Of a stretch of DNA of 61,996 nucleotides, positions 43,315-52,362 are shown in pieces. The notes under the pieces are model-generated. The model did no database searches, was not told where the DNA came from, and saw nothing but the letters and a program-made list of their open reading frames with translations. The DNA is from Alphaproteobacteria bacterium (GTDB taxonomy: Bacteria; Pseudomonadota; Alphaproteobacteria; Sphingomonadales; Sphingomonadaceae), in contig JAUIIG010000011.1 of assembly GCA_030431875.1 (NCBI GenBank), positions 1-61,996 on the forward strand, in the 5' to 3' direction. A program made the position numbers and the translations under genes. Each line of letters begins with the position of its first letter. Positions within the stretch are counted from its first letter, which is position 1.

Positions 43315-43815
43315 ATGGGCGAACTGCTGAAGATCGTCCTGTTCTCCGTCGCTGCCGCAATCATTTACGGCATCGCTCACGACATGGTCACAGCGCATGT
43401 TTGCGTCGAATATTTCTCGGTCGCCCATCCGCAAGTGATCGACAGCGAATCGCCGGTGCTGCTGGCCCTGGTTTGGGGAGTGTTGGCGACTTGGTGGATG
43501 GGACTGAGCCTCGGCCTGATGCTTGCCATCGCCGCGCGTTTCGGTTCCCGCCCGCCTGCGGACCTCGCAACCGTTCGTCGCGCAATCGTGGGGGTTATGG
43601 TGGTTTCCTTCGCCACTGCGCTGGTTTGCGGCATCGCCGGAGCTCTGCTTTTTGGCAACGGGTTGATTGATATTCCGCCATTTTGGGCCGAGATCATCGC
43701 GCCCGATCGCCATTTGCGTTTCATGACGGTCGCAGCCGCCCATCAGGGCAGCTATCTTGCCGCTTCGCTTGCCGGACTATTGATGATCGTGCGCACCTGG
43801 CGCCGCCGCGCCTAA
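43315..43815 (+). CDS. Hypothetical four-helix membrane protein downstream of pgsA
   Basis: No family recognised. The 166-aa product has four hydrophobic segments (about 5-25, 47-70, 88-112, 140-160). A soluble loop between the first two contains His and Cys (HDMVTAHVCVEYFSVAHPQ). The C-terminus is basic (RTWRRRA). Histidines at the membrane boundary (AHDM, AHVC, AHPQ, AAHQG) could suggest metal or redox chemistry, but that is speculation. It follows pgsA by eight bases and its stop overlaps the convergent oxyR stop. Real gene status is likely from position and codon pattern. Confidence 0.75.
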   Translation: MGELLKIVLFSVAAAIIYGIAHDMVTAHVCVEYFSVAHPQVIDSESPVLLALVWGVLATWWMGLSLGLMLAIAARFGSRPPADLATVRRAIVGVMVVSFATALVCGIAGALLFGNGLIDIPPFWAEIIAPDRHLRFMTVAAAHQGSYLAASLAGLLMIVRTWRRRA

Positions 43816-44708
43816 CCCGCGCGCAGTTCCTCCGCCAGCATCCGGAATTCGTCCGAACGCGGCGAATTGGTGCGCCAGACGAGCGCGATCTCGCGGCTGG
43901 TGTGGGCACCCTTCAGAGGGCGGGCGACGACATCGGTTTCGTGCAGGATGCCCGCGTCGATGGCCATTTTGGGAAGCATGGTCAGGCCCAGCCCGTTGTC
44001 GACCATCTGCACCAGCGTATGCAGGCTCGTACCAATCATCGTGGCCGAGGCGCGCAGTTCGGGGCGGTTGCATGCCGCCAGCGCATGGTCGCGCAGGCAG
44101 TGGCCGTCTTCCAGCAGCAGCAAGCGGCCTTCGTCGATCATCATCGGGGGGATTTCCGCCGGCGGATCGCGCGGATCGTCCTTGGGGAAGGCGACGAACA
44201 GGTCGTCCTCGCAGATCGTTTCCTTCTCCACTTCGCCGGTGGCGAAGGGCAGGGCCAGCAGCACGCAGTCGGCGCGTCCATGATGGAGCGATTCGATTGC
44301 GTGGTCGCTGGTCTCCTCGCGCAGGAACAGCTTGAGCTGGGGCCGTTCCTTGCGCAGGCGCGGCAGGATGCGCGGCAGCAGGAAGGGGGCGATGGTAGGG
44401 ATCACGCTCATGCGCAATTCGCCCGACAGCGGCTTGCCCGCAGCCTGCACCAGTTCCGCCAGTTCCTCCGCCTCGCGCAGCACGCGGTGCGCCTTGTCGA
44501 CCACCGAATTGCCCAGCGGGGTGAAGCGTACGACGCGGCGGCTGCGCTCCACCAGGGTCACCCCGAGAAGTGATTCCAGTTCTCGGATCCCCGCGGAAAG
44601 CGTTGACTGGGATACGAAACTTGCCTCTGCCGCGCGACCGAAGTGCTGGTGCTCGTGCAAGGCGACGAGGTATTGCAGCTGCTTGATCGTGGGCAGGTAA
44701 GTGCTCAC
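43812..44708 (-). CDS. oxyR: LysR-type peroxide sensor OxyR
   Basis: Transcription regulator that senses hydrogen peroxide by forming a disulphide and then controls catalase and peroxidase genes. The 298-aa protein has an N-terminal winged HTH (FGRAAEASFVSQSTLSAGIRELE). In the sensor domain, Cys204 lies in LEDGHCLRDHAL and Cys213 nine residues later, the exact spacing of E. coli Cys199 and Cys208. The start is a GTG overlapping the rnd stop (GTGA). OxyR is therefore translated behind ribonuclease D, and no katG or ahpC gene is next to it. Confidence 0.93.
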   Translation of the reverse strand: MSTYLPTIKQLQYLVALHEHQHFGRAAEASFVSQSTLSAGIRELESLLGVTLVERSRRVVRFTPLGNSVVDKAHRVLREAEELAELVQAAGKPLSGELRMSVIPTIAPFLLPRILPRLRKERPQLKLFLREETSDHAIESLHHGRADCVLLALPFATGEVEKETICEDDLFVAFPKDDPRDPPAEIPPMMIDEGRLLLLEDGHCLRDHALAACNRPELRASATMIGTSLHTLVQMVDNGLGLTMLPKMAIDAGILHETDVVARPLKGAHTSREIALVWRTNSPRSDEFRMLAEELRAG

Positions 44709-45916
44709 TCGGCGATGGCCTCCGCATGGACCGTGGCATCGCCGTTCGTCACGTCGTCGATGTGGGTCATCTTCAGGCGGCCCTTCTCGACCGCGAAGGC
44801 CAGCTTGCCTTCGACCAGGTCCAGCGCGTCCTTGCCGAAGACTTCGTAGCGCCAGCCGTCGAGCACTTCGAGCTTGCGGACACCGGCGGCGAGGGCTTCC
44901 AGCTCGTCCGACCGGGTGAGCAGGCGCGAGGCCACGTCGATCTCGCGGGCACGGATCTTCAGCAGCAGCTTGAGCAGGTCTGCCACGAGCGCGCCTTCCT
45001 TGCCCAAGGGGGCACCGCGCTTGGGCTTTTCGGGCATTTCCTCGCTATCGAGCGGTTCCGCGTCGCGGAGCACGCGCATCAGCCGCTTGCCGATGTCGTT
45101 TTCCTTCCACGCGTTGGAGAGTCCACGCACCTTGGCGAGATCGGCCTGCTTCTTGGGCGGATGGCTGGCGAGGTCTGCCAGCGTCTCGTCACGGATGATG
45201 CGACCGCGCGGGATATTCTTGTCCTGCGCTTCGGTCTCGCGCCATGCAGCCAGCGCCTTGAGGCGGCCCAGCACCTGCGGATTGCGACCCGGCGCACGGA
45301 TACGGCGCCAGGCGAGATCAAGGTCGTTGGCGTAGTTCGCCGGGTCCGCCAGTTTTTCCATTTCCGCGTTCAGCCAGTGGCCGCGATCGGTCTTGATCAG
45401 CTTTTTCAGGATCTTGGGAAAGATCTTGGCGAGGTAGGTGACGTCGCCGATGGCATATTCGATCTGCCGTTCGGTCAGCGGGCGGCGGCTCCAGTCGGTG
45501 AAGCGCGCGCCCTTGTCGATGGTCTTGTTGAGCCATGATTCGACCAGGTTGGCATAGCCGATCTGTTCGCTCTGGCTGATGGCCATCATGGCAATCTGCG
45601 TGTCGAAGATGGGGAAGGGCGTCTTGCCGGTCAGGTTGTAGACGATTTCCACGTCTTGCCCGCCGGCATGGAATACCTTCAGCACCTCGTCATTCTCGCA
45701 CAGCAGGTCGAGCAGTGGCGACAGGTCGATGCCGTCCGCCAGCGGATCGATGGCAGCGGCCTCTTCCTCGTTGCCGACCTGCACCAGGCACAGCATCGGG
45801 TAATAGGTGTTTTCGCGCATGAACTCGGTGTCCACGCAAACGAATTCTCCCTCGGCAAGGCGGCTGCACAGTGCTTCGAGGTCTTTGGTCTTGGTAATCA
45901 GGGGATGGATTTGCAT
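44705..45916 (-). CDS. rnd: Ribonuclease D
   Basis: 3'-5' exoribonuclease for tRNA and small-RNA maturation, 403 aa. The DEDDy exonuclease motifs are visible: DTEF at residues 29-32, the second Asp in FHAGGQDVEIVYNL, and a terminal block with Asp and Tyr in EYAIGDVTYLAKIF. One HRDC domain is seen after about residue 210 (LKALAAWRETEAQDKNIPRGRI). ATG 45916 gives the standard start, MQIHPLITKTKDLE; no strong ribosome site precedes it. It is translationally coupled to oxyR downstream and divergent from aspS. Confidence 0.94.
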   Translation of the reverse strand: MQIHPLITKTKDLEALCSRLAEGEFVCVDTEFMRENTYYPMLCLVQVGNEEEAAAIDPLADGIDLSPLLDLLCENDEVLKVFHAGGQDVEIVYNLTGKTPFPIFDTQIAMMAISQSEQIGYANLVESWLNKTIDKGARFTDWSRRPLTERQIEYAIGDVTYLAKIFPKILKKLIKTDRGHWLNAEMEKLADPANYANDLDLAWRRIRAPGRNPQVLGRLKALAAWRETEAQDKNIPRGRIIRDETLADLASHPPKKQADLAKVRGLSNAWKENDIGKRLMRVLRDAEPLDSEEMPEKPKRGAPLGKEGALVADLLKLLLKIRAREIDVASRLLTRSDELEALAAGVRKLEVLDGWRYEVFGKDALDLVEGKLAFAVEKGRLKMTHIDDVTNGDATVHAEAIAE

Positions 45917-46105
45917 ATCGTCTTTTCTGTCTGGCCGGTTCACCGTCCTGCGGCTCCACGGCGCCATCAAGGTGGTTCACCTTGACAAAAGGCACTGCTT
46001 CGCCTGTTAGCGCGCGCATGAATCTGGCCCGATGAATCAAGGAAGGGGCCGGTGCAACGCACGCGCGCCCTTAGCGCCATAACCCGTGAAATGAAAAGAG
46101 TCCCC

Positions 46106-47887
46106 ATGCACGCCTATCGTACCCACAACTGCGCAGCCCTGACAAAGGCCGATGTCGGCGAGACCGTTCGCCTGTCCGGCTGGGTGCATAACAAGCGCGA
46201 CCATGGCGGCGTGCTGTTTGTCGACCTGCGCGACCATTACGGCATCACCCAGGTGGTTGCGGACAGCGACAGCCCGGCACTGCCCGTGCTCGAACGGCTC
46301 AAGCTGGAATCGGTGATCACCATCGATGGCGACGTGAAGGCGCGTGCTGCCGAAGCGGTGAACCCGAACCTTCCGACCGGCGAGATCGAGGTCTTTGCCC
46401 GCGAGATCACCGTACAGAGCCGCGCCGAAGAGCTGCCGCTGATCGTGAATTCGGCAGAAGACTATCCGGAGGAAATCCGCCTCAAGTACCGCTTCGTCGA
46501 CCTGCGCCGCGAGCGCGTCCACGCCAACATCATGCTGCGCAACCGCGTGATCACCAGCCTGCGCCGCCGCATGACCGAGCAGGGCTTCAGCGAGTTCCAG
46601 ACGCCGATCCTTGGCGCGAGCAGCCCCGAAGGCGCGCGCGATTACCTCGTGCCCAGCCGCCTCCACCCGGGCCGATTCTACGCGCTGCCGCAGGCTCCGC
46701 AGATGTTCAAGCAGCTGCTGATGGTCGCCGGGTTTGACCGCTACTTCCAGATCGCCCCCTGTTTCCGCGACGAAGACCTGCGCGCAGACCGTTCGCCCGA
46801 ATTCTACCAGCTCGACTTCGAGATGAGCTTCGTCACGCAGGAAGACGTGTTCCAGGCCATCGAGCCGGTACTGGCCGGCGTGTTCGAGGAATTCGCCGAG
46901 GGCAAGACGGTGACGCCCGCCGGTGAATTCCCGCGCATCCCCTATGCCGAAACCATGCTGAAGTACGGCACCGACAAGCCGGACCTGCGCAACCCGCTGA
47001 TCATTTCGGACGTCACCTCGCACTTCGAAAAGTCGGGTTTTGGCCTGTTCGAGAAGATCGTGGGCGGCGGCGGCGTGGTGCGTGTTATCCCCGCGCCCAA
47101 CACGCACGAGAAGAGCCGCAAGTTCTTCGACGACATGAACGACTGGGCGCGCCGTGAGGGCTTTGCCGGCCTTGGCTATGTCACCCGCAAGGGCGGCGAG
47201 TTTGGCGGACCGATCGCCAAGAACCACGGCCCCGAGAACATGCAGAAGGTCTACGACGAGCTGGGCCTCGGCGAGAACGACGGCCTGTTCTTTGCCGCGG
47301 GCAAGGAAAAGGACGCCGCGAAGCTGGCCGGTGCCGCACGCACCCGCTGCGCTGAGGAACTGGGCCTGATCGAGGAAGGCTGCTTCAAGTTCTGCTGGAT
47401 CGTCGACTTCCCGATGTTCGAGTACGACGAAGAGCTCAAGAAGGTCGACTTCAGCCACAATCCCTTTTCGATGCCGCAGGGCGAGATGGAAGCGCTGGAG
47501 ACGCAGAACCCGCTGGAGATCAAGGCCTGGCAGTACGACATCGTCTGCAACGGCTACGAGCTCTCGTCGGGCGCGATCCGGAACCACCGTCCGGACATCA
47601 TGTACAAGGCTTTCGAGATCGCCGGTTACACCCGCGAAGATGTCGACGCGAACTTCTCGGGCATGATCGAAGCGTTCAAGCTCGGCGCACCGCCGCACGG
47701 CGGCTCGGCCCCGGGTATCGACCGCATCGTCATGCTGCTGGCCGACGAACCGAACATTCGCGAGGTGATCGCCTTCCCGCTCAACCAGAAGGCACAGGAC
47801 CTGATGATGGGCGCACCAAGCGAAGTTTCGGCCCGCCAGCTGCGTGATGTGCACATCCGCACCGTGGAACCGCCCAAGCAGGGCTGA
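46106..47887 (+). CDS. aspS: Aspartyl-tRNA synthetase
   Basis: Class II synthetase of 593 aa, cytosolic, charging tRNA-Asp. In lineages with GatCAB the bacterial type is often non-discriminating and also charges tRNA-Asn; that cannot be settled here. Domains in order are an N-terminal OB-fold anticodon-binding region ([24 protein letters not shown]), the catalytic core with motif 2 ([18 protein letters not shown]), the GAD insertion, and motif 3 ([17 protein letters not shown]). ATG 46106 starts [12 protein letters not shown], typical of the family; an 18-codon extension upstream was rejected. AAAAGAG precedes the ATG. Confidence 0.96.
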   Translation: MHAYRTHNCAALTKADVGETVRLSGWVHNKRDHGGVLFVDLRDHYGITQVVADSDSPALPVLERLKLESVITIDGDVKARAAEAVNPNLPTGEIEVFAREITVQSRAEELPLIVNSAEDYPEEIRLKYRFVDLRRERVHANIMLRNRVITSLRRRMTEQGFSEFQTPILGASSPEGARDYLVPSRLHPGRFYALPQAPQMFKQLLMVAGFDRYFQIAPCFRDEDLRADRSPEFYQLDFEMSFVTQEDVFQAIEPVLAGVFEEFAEGKTVTPAGEFPRIPYAETMLKYGTDKPDLRNPLIISDVTSHFEKSGFGLFEKIVGGGGVVRVIPAPNTHEKSRKFFDDMNDWARREGFAGLGYVTRKGGEFGGPIAKNHGPENMQKVYDELGLGENDGLFFAAGKEKDAAKLAGAARTRCAEELGLIEEGCFKFCWIVDFPMFEYDEELKKVDFSHNPFSMPQGEMEALETQNPLEIKAWQYDIVCNGYELSSGAIRNHRPDIMYKAFEIAGYTREDVDANFSGMIEAFKLGAPPHGGSAPGIDRIVMLLADEPNIREVIAFPLNQKAQDLMMGAPSEVSARQLRDVHIRTVEPPKQG

Positions 47888-47920
47888 TCCGCCACATTCG
47901 TGGGATCGCAGAGTCATTTC

Positions 47921-47941
47921 TGCGGGGATATCCGCCCCGCA
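47921..47941 (+). promoter_or_regulatory. Hairpin touching the Shine-Dalgarno of the gene after aspS
   Basis: TGCGGGG (47921-47927) pairs perfectly with CCCCGCA (47935-47941) around a seven-base loop, and the last paired A is the first base of the AGGAGG ribosome site. Such an arrangement could modulate initiation of the downstream gene. There is no U-run, so it is not a terminator. Confidence 0.45.
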
Positions 47942-47951
47942 GGAGGCATTG

Positions 47952-48389
47952 ATGGACCAGGTGATTCCACGCGTTGACTGGCTGCTGCGGCCGCCGGGGC
48001 TCATTCGCAGCGCGGCCTGCTACTCGGGTTTCCTCATTGGCGGGCACTTGCACCTGCTGCGCACCGGCCCTGGATGGCAAAAGCTGGGCGGTGCCTATGC
48101 CATTGTCGGTAATATCGTCGTCGAACGGCAGATCGAGAAGAATCGCGCCTTCCTGCAGCAAATGCAAGGGTGGGACCTGGCGCGCGAAGTACCGCAACGG
48201 GCGGAGATCAGCTATCCCCTCGATAGTCTGGAGAGTGTCTCGGTAAAGGAATATCCCCATGCAAGTATTGCGGAAATCCGCATCAGGGCACGCGAAGGCA
48301 AGCCGCGCAAACTGAAACTGGTGGGGCAGGACATGCTCGGCGATGCGGGGCAGCGCCGCGCCTTCTTTGCCCGCATTCCGGCCCGCTAG
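47952..48389 (+). CDS. Hypothetical 145-aa protein downstream of aspS
   Basis: No family named with confidence. The product is soluble or peripheral; the sole hydrophobic stretch, ACYSGFLIGGHLHLL, is weak. The pattern of short beta strands (GAYAIVGNIVVERQIEK, ISYPLDSLESVSVKEYP, AEIRIRAREGKPRKLKLVG) is reminiscent of bacterial PH-like domains. That is an impression only. AGGAGG lies six bases before the ATG and is preceded by a stable hairpin. It begins 64 bases after aspS and may be co-transcribed with it. Confidence 0.7.
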   Translation: MDQVIPRVDWLLRPPGLIRSAACYSGFLIGGHLHLLRTGPGWQKLGGAYAIVGNIVVERQIEKNRAFLQQMQGWDLAREVPQRAEISYPLDSLESVSVKEYPHASIAEIRIRAREGKPRKLKLVGQDMLGDAGQRRAFFARIPAR

Positions 48390-48496
48390 GGCAGCAAGGC
48401 CCTTGGCGTAGCCTCAAGCGGCCCCATATTTCTCCCGCAGGCAAAACGTCGCCTGCCCCTTGCCAGCCATCGCCCCGTTCATTAGGGCGAAAGCGA

Positions 48497-48506
48497 GTTT
48501 CGAAAC
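48497..48506. promoter_or_regulatory. Palindrome in the acpP leader
   Basis: GTTTCGAAAC is a perfect 10-base palindrome 22 bases upstream of the acpP start. It might be an operator for fatty-acid synthesis control. No regulator is assigned. Confidence 0.25.
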
Positions 48507-48528
48507 CCCTAGAGTTGAGAGGGCATAC

Positions 48529-48765
48529 ATGAGCGATATCGCTGACCGCGTTAAGAAGATCGTCGTCGAACATCTCGGCGTCGAAGAAGACAAGGTGTCC
48601 CCGGACGCCAGCTTCATCGATGACCTTGGTGCAGACAGCCTCGACATCGTCGAGCTGGTCATGGCCTTTGAGGAAGAGTTCGGCGTGGAAATCCCCGACG
48701 ACGCTGCCGAGAAGATCAACACCGTCGGCGACGCCAACAAGTTCATCGAAGAGAACGCTGGCTAA
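48529..48765 (+). CDS. acpP: Acyl carrier protein
   Basis: Cytosolic carrier of growing fatty acyl chains, 78 aa and highly acidic. The phosphopantetheine attachment serine is Ser37 in [20 protein letters not shown]. The four-helix pattern and [12 protein letters not shown] helix III are standard. The start is ATG 48529 after GAGAGGGCATAC; a 23-codon extension upstream has no family support. fabF follows about 100 bases downstream, after a stem-loop, so acpP can be made in excess over FabF as in E. coli. Confidence 0.97.
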   Translation: MSDIADRVKKIVVEHLGVEEDKVSPDASFIDDLGADSLDIVELVMAFEEEFGVEIPDDAAEKINTVGDANKFIEENAG

Positions 48766-48813
48766 GCCGTACTAGACCCGTTCGCGAAAGCACCCGCCGA
48801 CGCGGACGGGGAC

Positions 48814-48847
48814 GAAGGGCTCAGCCGTGGTGGCTGGGCCTTTCTTG
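48814..48847 (+). terminator. Stem-loop between acpP and fabF (terminator or attenuator)
   Basis: AAGGGCTCAGCC pairs with GGCTGGGCCTTT (with G-U pairs) around a short GTGGT loop, followed by CTT. It could end acpP messages while letting some transcription continue to fabF. Confidence 0.6.
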
Positions 48848-48862
48848 ATTGGAGAGATGTTT

Positions 48863-50125
48863 ATGCGGCGCGTAGTCGTTACCGGCCTCGGTCTGGTCAC
48901 CCCGCTTGGGGCCGACGTCGAAACCACCTGGAAGAACCTGCTTGCCAGTGAAAGCGGCATCGGGCCGATCACCAAGTTCGAGCCGGAGGGGCAGAAATGC
49001 ACCATCGCTGGCGAGGTGAAGCCGAAGGACCATCCCTGGGGTTTCGATGCCGACAAGCGCGTGGATCACAAGATCCAGCGCCAGGTCGACCCGTTCATTG
49101 TCTATGGCATCGACGCCGCCGGACAGGCGCTGGAAGACGCCGGCCTGACCGAAATGGACGACGCCACCAAGCTGCGCGCGGGCTGCTCGATCGGTTCGGG
49201 CATCGGCGGCCTGCCGGGTATCGAGCTCGAATCGGTCAACCTGCACGAACGTGGCCCCGGTCGCGTTTCGCCGCACTTTGTCCACGGGCGCCTGATCAAC
49301 CTGATCAGCGGCCAGGTCTCGATCAAGTACGGGCTGATGGGCCCGAACCACGCCGTTGTGACGGCTTGCTCGACCGGCGCGCACTCGATTGGCGATGCTG
49401 CCCGCATGATCCGTGACGACGATGCCGACATCATGCTGGCTGGCGGCGCTGAAGCAACCGTCTGCCCCATCGGCATTGCCGGTTTCGCCCAGGCGCGCGC
49501 GCTCAACTGTTCGATGAACGACCGCCCGACCGAGGCCAGCCGTCCCTATGACAAGGACCGCGACGGTTTCGTCATGGGCGAGGGCGCAGGCGTTGTGGTG
49601 CTGGAAGAATACGAGCACGCCAAGGCACGCGGTGCGAAGATCTACGCCGAAGTGGTCGGCTATGGCCTGTCGGGCGATGCCTACCACGTCACGGCTCCGC
49701 ATCCGGAAGGTGCGGGCGCCGAAAACTCCATGCGCATGGCCATCCGCAAGGCCGGGCTGGAGCCGTCGGACATCGACTACGTCAACGCCCACGGCACCTC
49801 GACGATGGCGGACACCATCGAACTGGCGGCGGTGAAGCGCGTGCTGGGCGACGACCTTGGCGGTGCCTCGATGAGCTCCACCAAGAGCGCCATCGGCCAC
49901 CTGTTGGGCGGTGCTGGCGCAGTCGAATCGATCTTCTGCATCCTCGCCATCCGTGACCAGGTGGTTCCGCCCACGCTCAACCTGCACAATCCGGACGAGG
50001 GCACCGAAGGTGTCGACCTGGTGCCGCTCACCGCGAAAAAGCGGGAAGTCGGCGCAGTGCTCAACAACAGCTTCGGCTTTGGCGGTACCAATGCCTCGCT
50101 GGTGATGAAGCGCGTCGAGGACTGA
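48863..50125 (+). CDS. fabF: Beta-ketoacyl-ACP synthase II
   Basis: Cytosolic condensing enzyme for fatty-acid elongation, 420 aa. The Cys-His-His catalytic triad is visible: Cys169 in VVTACSTGAHS, the first His in NAHGTSTMADT and the second in SAIGHLLGGAG. GFGGTNASL closes the protein. I start at ATG 48863 because GGAGAG is about eight bases upstream; an ATG two codons earlier is too close to it. mltG begins one base after the stop. The pair acpP-fabF with mltG is conserved in many proteobacteria. Confidence 0.96.
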   Translation: MRRVVVTGLGLVTPLGADVETTWKNLLASESGIGPITKFEPEGQKCTIAGEVKPKDHPWGFDADKRVDHKIQRQVDPFIVYGIDAAGQALEDAGLTEMDDATKLRAGCSIGSGIGGLPGIELESVNLHERGPGRVSPHFVHGRLINLISGQVSIKYGLMGPNHAVVTACSTGAHSIGDAARMIRDDDADIMLAGGAEATVCPIGIAGFAQARALNCSMNDRPTEASRPYDKDRDGFVMGEGAGVVVLEEYEHAKARGAKIYAEVVGYGLSGDAYHVTAPHPEGAGAENSMRMAIRKAGLEPSDIDYVNAHGTSTMADTIELAAVKRVLGDDLGGASMSSTKSAIGHLLGGAGAVESIFCILAIRDQVVPPTLNLHNPDEGTEGVDLVPLTAKKREVGAVLNNSFGFGGTNASLVMKRVED

Positions 50126-50126
50126 T

Positions 50127-51098
50127 ATGAAAAAGTTGCTGGCCGCCATCGTGGCGCTTGGCGTCCTGGCGGTCATCGCTGTGGGCGGCTGGTTGGCCAT
50201 GGGTTGGTACGGCAGCGCTCAGGTGGAGGAGGAGACGGCCTTCATCGTCCCCTCCGGTTCAACGCTCACCTCGGTCGCCAACGATCTGGAGGAGCAGGGC
50301 CTAATCGGCTCTGCCGACGCATTCCTGCTGCGGGCGAAGGTGCTGGGCGGCGGCGACCCGATCAAGGCGGGCGAATTCCTGCTGCCTGCGGGCATCAGCA
50401 ATTCCGGTATCCTCGATACCTTCCAGCACGGCGACGTGATCCGCCGTTTCATCACTATCCCCGAAGGCACGCCCTCGGTGATCGTGCACGACATGCTGAT
50501 GGCGGAAGACCTGCTGGTAGGCGAAATCCCGGTGCCCGAGGAGGGCTCCGTCCTGCCGCAGACCTATGATTTCGAGCGCGGTGAGGAGCGTGTCGCCGTG
50601 CTCGCACGCATGCAGCGGGCGATGGACGAGGCGATTGCCGAGTTGTGGCCCAACCGCAGTTCGCGCACCGTGGCGACCACACCCGAAGAAGCGGTGATCC
50701 TTGCATCGATTGTCGAGAAAGAAACCGGCGTACCGAGCGAACGGCGCATGGTGGCGGGCCTTTACTCCAACCGCATTCGGCAGGGCATATTCCTGCAGGC
50801 TGACCCGACGATCATCTACCCGATCACGCGTGGGCGTCCGCTCGGACGGCGCATCCGCCAGTCCGAGATTGCTGATATCAACGACTACAACACCTACCAG
50901 ATGGCCGGACTCCCCGCAGGGCCGATCACCAATCCGGGCCGCGAATCCATCGCTGCCGTGCTCGATCCGGCGGAAACCAACGCGCTGTTCATGGTGGCTG
51001 ACGGTTCAGGTGGACACGAGTTCAACGATACTCTGCAAGGCCACAATGCTGCGGTGGAGCGCTGGTTCGCCCTGCGCCGCGAACGGGGCGAGATGTGA
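50127..51098 (+). CDS. mltG: Endolytic murein transglycosylase MltG
   Basis: Inner-membrane lytic transglycosylase thought to end nascent peptidoglycan strands. The 323-aa protein has an N-terminal anchor (residues about 4-28), a LysM-like region (FIVPSGSTLTSVANDLEEQGLI) and the YceG catalytic domain. The catalytic Glu sits in EEAVILASIVEKETG. QADPTIIYPITRG and YNTYQMAGLPAGPITNPG are standard substrate-groove motifs. It starts right after fabF. Its stop overlaps the next gene's GTG. Confidence 0.95.
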   Translation: MKKLLAAIVALGVLAVIAVGGWLAMGWYGSAQVEEETAFIVPSGSTLTSVANDLEEQGLIGSADAFLLRAKVLGGGDPIKAGEFLLPAGISNSGILDTFQHGDVIRRFITIPEGTPSVIVHDMLMAEDLLVGEIPVPEEGSVLPQTYDFERGEERVAVLARMQRAMDEAIAELWPNRSSRTVATTPEEAVILASIVEKETGVPSERRMVAGLYSNRIRQGIFLQADPTIIYPITRGRPLGRRIRQSEIADINDYNTYQMAGLPAGPITNPGRESIAAVLDPAETNALFMVADGSGGHEFNDTLQGHNAAVERWFALRRERGEM

Positions 51099-51616
51099 CG
51101 GGCGGCCCGGCTCCGCTCATCATCACTGCCGAACTGCCCGAAGATATCTACAGCTGGGCGACCCAGCTGCGCACCGACCACTTCCCGCCTGAGCGCAACT
51201 ACCTGAAGGCCCACGTCACGCTGTTCCACGCCCTGCCGCCCAGCAGCGAGGCCGAGGTGCGCCAGGTTCTTGCCGCCTTGGCCCGCGACCATGCGCCCGT
51301 CCCGGTCCGTCTCACCGGCCTGATGAAACTGGGGAAGGGCACGGCCCTGCGGCTGGAGAGTGAGGGCATGCTGGCGCTCTGGCACGAACTGGCAGACCGC
51401 TTCCATGGCCTGCTCACTCCGCAGGACGAGCACAAGCCGCGCCTGCACATCACCATCCAGAACAAGGTCTCCATCGAGGAAGCCAAGGCTTTGCAGGCGG
51501 AGCTCGAACCTCGCGTGCTGCCGCGCGATTTTGCTTTTCGCGGTCTCGGTTTGCATTACTATCGCGGCGGACCGTGGGAACGGATTGCCAGCTTTGCCTT
51601 CAGGAAAAGCCGGTAA
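51095..51616 (+). CDS. 2'-5' RNA ligase / cyclic phosphodiesterase family protein
   Basis: Small cytosolic protein of 173 aa with the 2H phosphoesterase fold. The two catalytic HxT motifs are AHVTLFH (His40, Thr42) and LHITIQN near residue 126. E. coli ThpR of this superfamily ligates or cleaves 2'-5' RNA bonds; the biological role is not known for this branch. The start is a GTG overlapping the mltG stop (GTGA), so it belongs to the acpP-fabF-mltG operon. A cNMP-domain protein follows 33 bases downstream. Confidence 0.88.
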   Translation: MTGGPAPLIITAELPEDIYSWATQLRTDHFPPERNYLKAHVTLFHALPPSSEAEVRQVLAALARDHAPVPVRLTGLMKLGKGTALRLESEGMLALWHELADRFHGLLTPQDEHKPRLHITIQNKVSIEEAKALQAELEPRVLPRDFAFRGLGLHYYRGGPWERIASFAFRKSR

Positions 51617-51649
51617 TCGTGTTACGAGGGCGCTGAAAGGGGATAGGCG

Positions 51650-52348
51650 ATGGGTGAATTGTCGCGGGGGATGGCCGATTTGGGGCCTGCCTATCTTTAT
51701 GTATTCCTTGGTATCCTGGTCGTGGCCATGGCCATGGGATCGCTCCGCAATATCCGCCTGCTGATGCTGTTTGCCGGTATTGCCGGCACGCTCCATTTCG
51801 CCCTGCAGGACGGACTGGGTTGGACCACCGCCCTGACAGCCTTGCTCACCGTGGTGGCGCTGGTGCAGGTCGTGCTGCAACACCAGCGGGCCAAGCGCGG
51901 CTTCACCAGCGTAGACGAACAGCGCTTGATCGAGGACGTCCTGCAGGTCAACGAACCGGCAGACCAACAGCACCTGCTCGACCTGCTCGAATGGCGCGAG
52001 CTTGAGCCCGGAGACACCTTGGTGCGGCAAGGGCAGACCGAGCCCCCGCTGGTCTATATCGCCAGCGGTCATGCCAAGGTGGACCATGACGAGCGCGAGG
52101 TGGGTACCTGCGGCCCCGGCGAATTCGTTGGCGAGATGAGCGTTGTCGCGGGCGAATGCGCCTCGGCCACGGTGACCTCGACCGAGCCCATGCGCGTAGC
52201 GCTGATCGACCGCGACGGCCTGCTGGTGCTGACCCGCGGCGTGCCTGAAATCGGCCGCGCCTTCGACCGCGCGCTCAACCGCGGGCTGTCGGCCAAGGTG
52301 CGCCGCATGAACGATGCCCTTGCGGCCAATCGCCAGCACTTCGATTAA
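51650..52348 (+). CDS. Membrane protein with C-terminal cyclic-nucleotide-binding domain (Popeye-like layout)
   Basis: The 232-aa protein has three hydrophobic segments (about 13-28, 34-52, 58-75) followed by a cytosolic cNMP-binding fold at about 95-215. Domain features visible are LLEWRELEPGDTLVRQGQ and the phosphate-binding cassette FVGEMSVVAGECASATV. In CRP-type cassettes an Arg stands where this sequence has Ala just before SATV, so canonical cAMP binding is doubtful. The layout is like Popeye-domain proteins. No HTH is present. AGGCG lies before the ATG. It is probably the last gene of the acpP operon. Function unknown. Confidence 0.82.
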   Translation: MGELSRGMADLGPAYLYVFLGILVVAMAMGSLRNIRLLMLFAGIAGTLHFALQDGLGWTTALTALLTVVALVQVVLQHQRAKRGFTSVDEQRLIEDVLQVNEPADQQHLLDLLEWRELEPGDTLVRQGQTEPPLVYIASGHAKVDHDEREVGTCGPGEFVGEMSVVAGECASATVTSTEPMRVALIDRDGLLVLTRGVPEIGRAFDRALNRGLSAKVRRMNDALAANRQHFD

Positions 52349-52362
52349 GCGCAAATCGCCAG

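Noticed and set aside
46037-48004. 655-codon open frame opposite aspS
   Set aside because: Shadow of aspS codon bias; low-complexity His, Arg, Val and Gly text with no domain.
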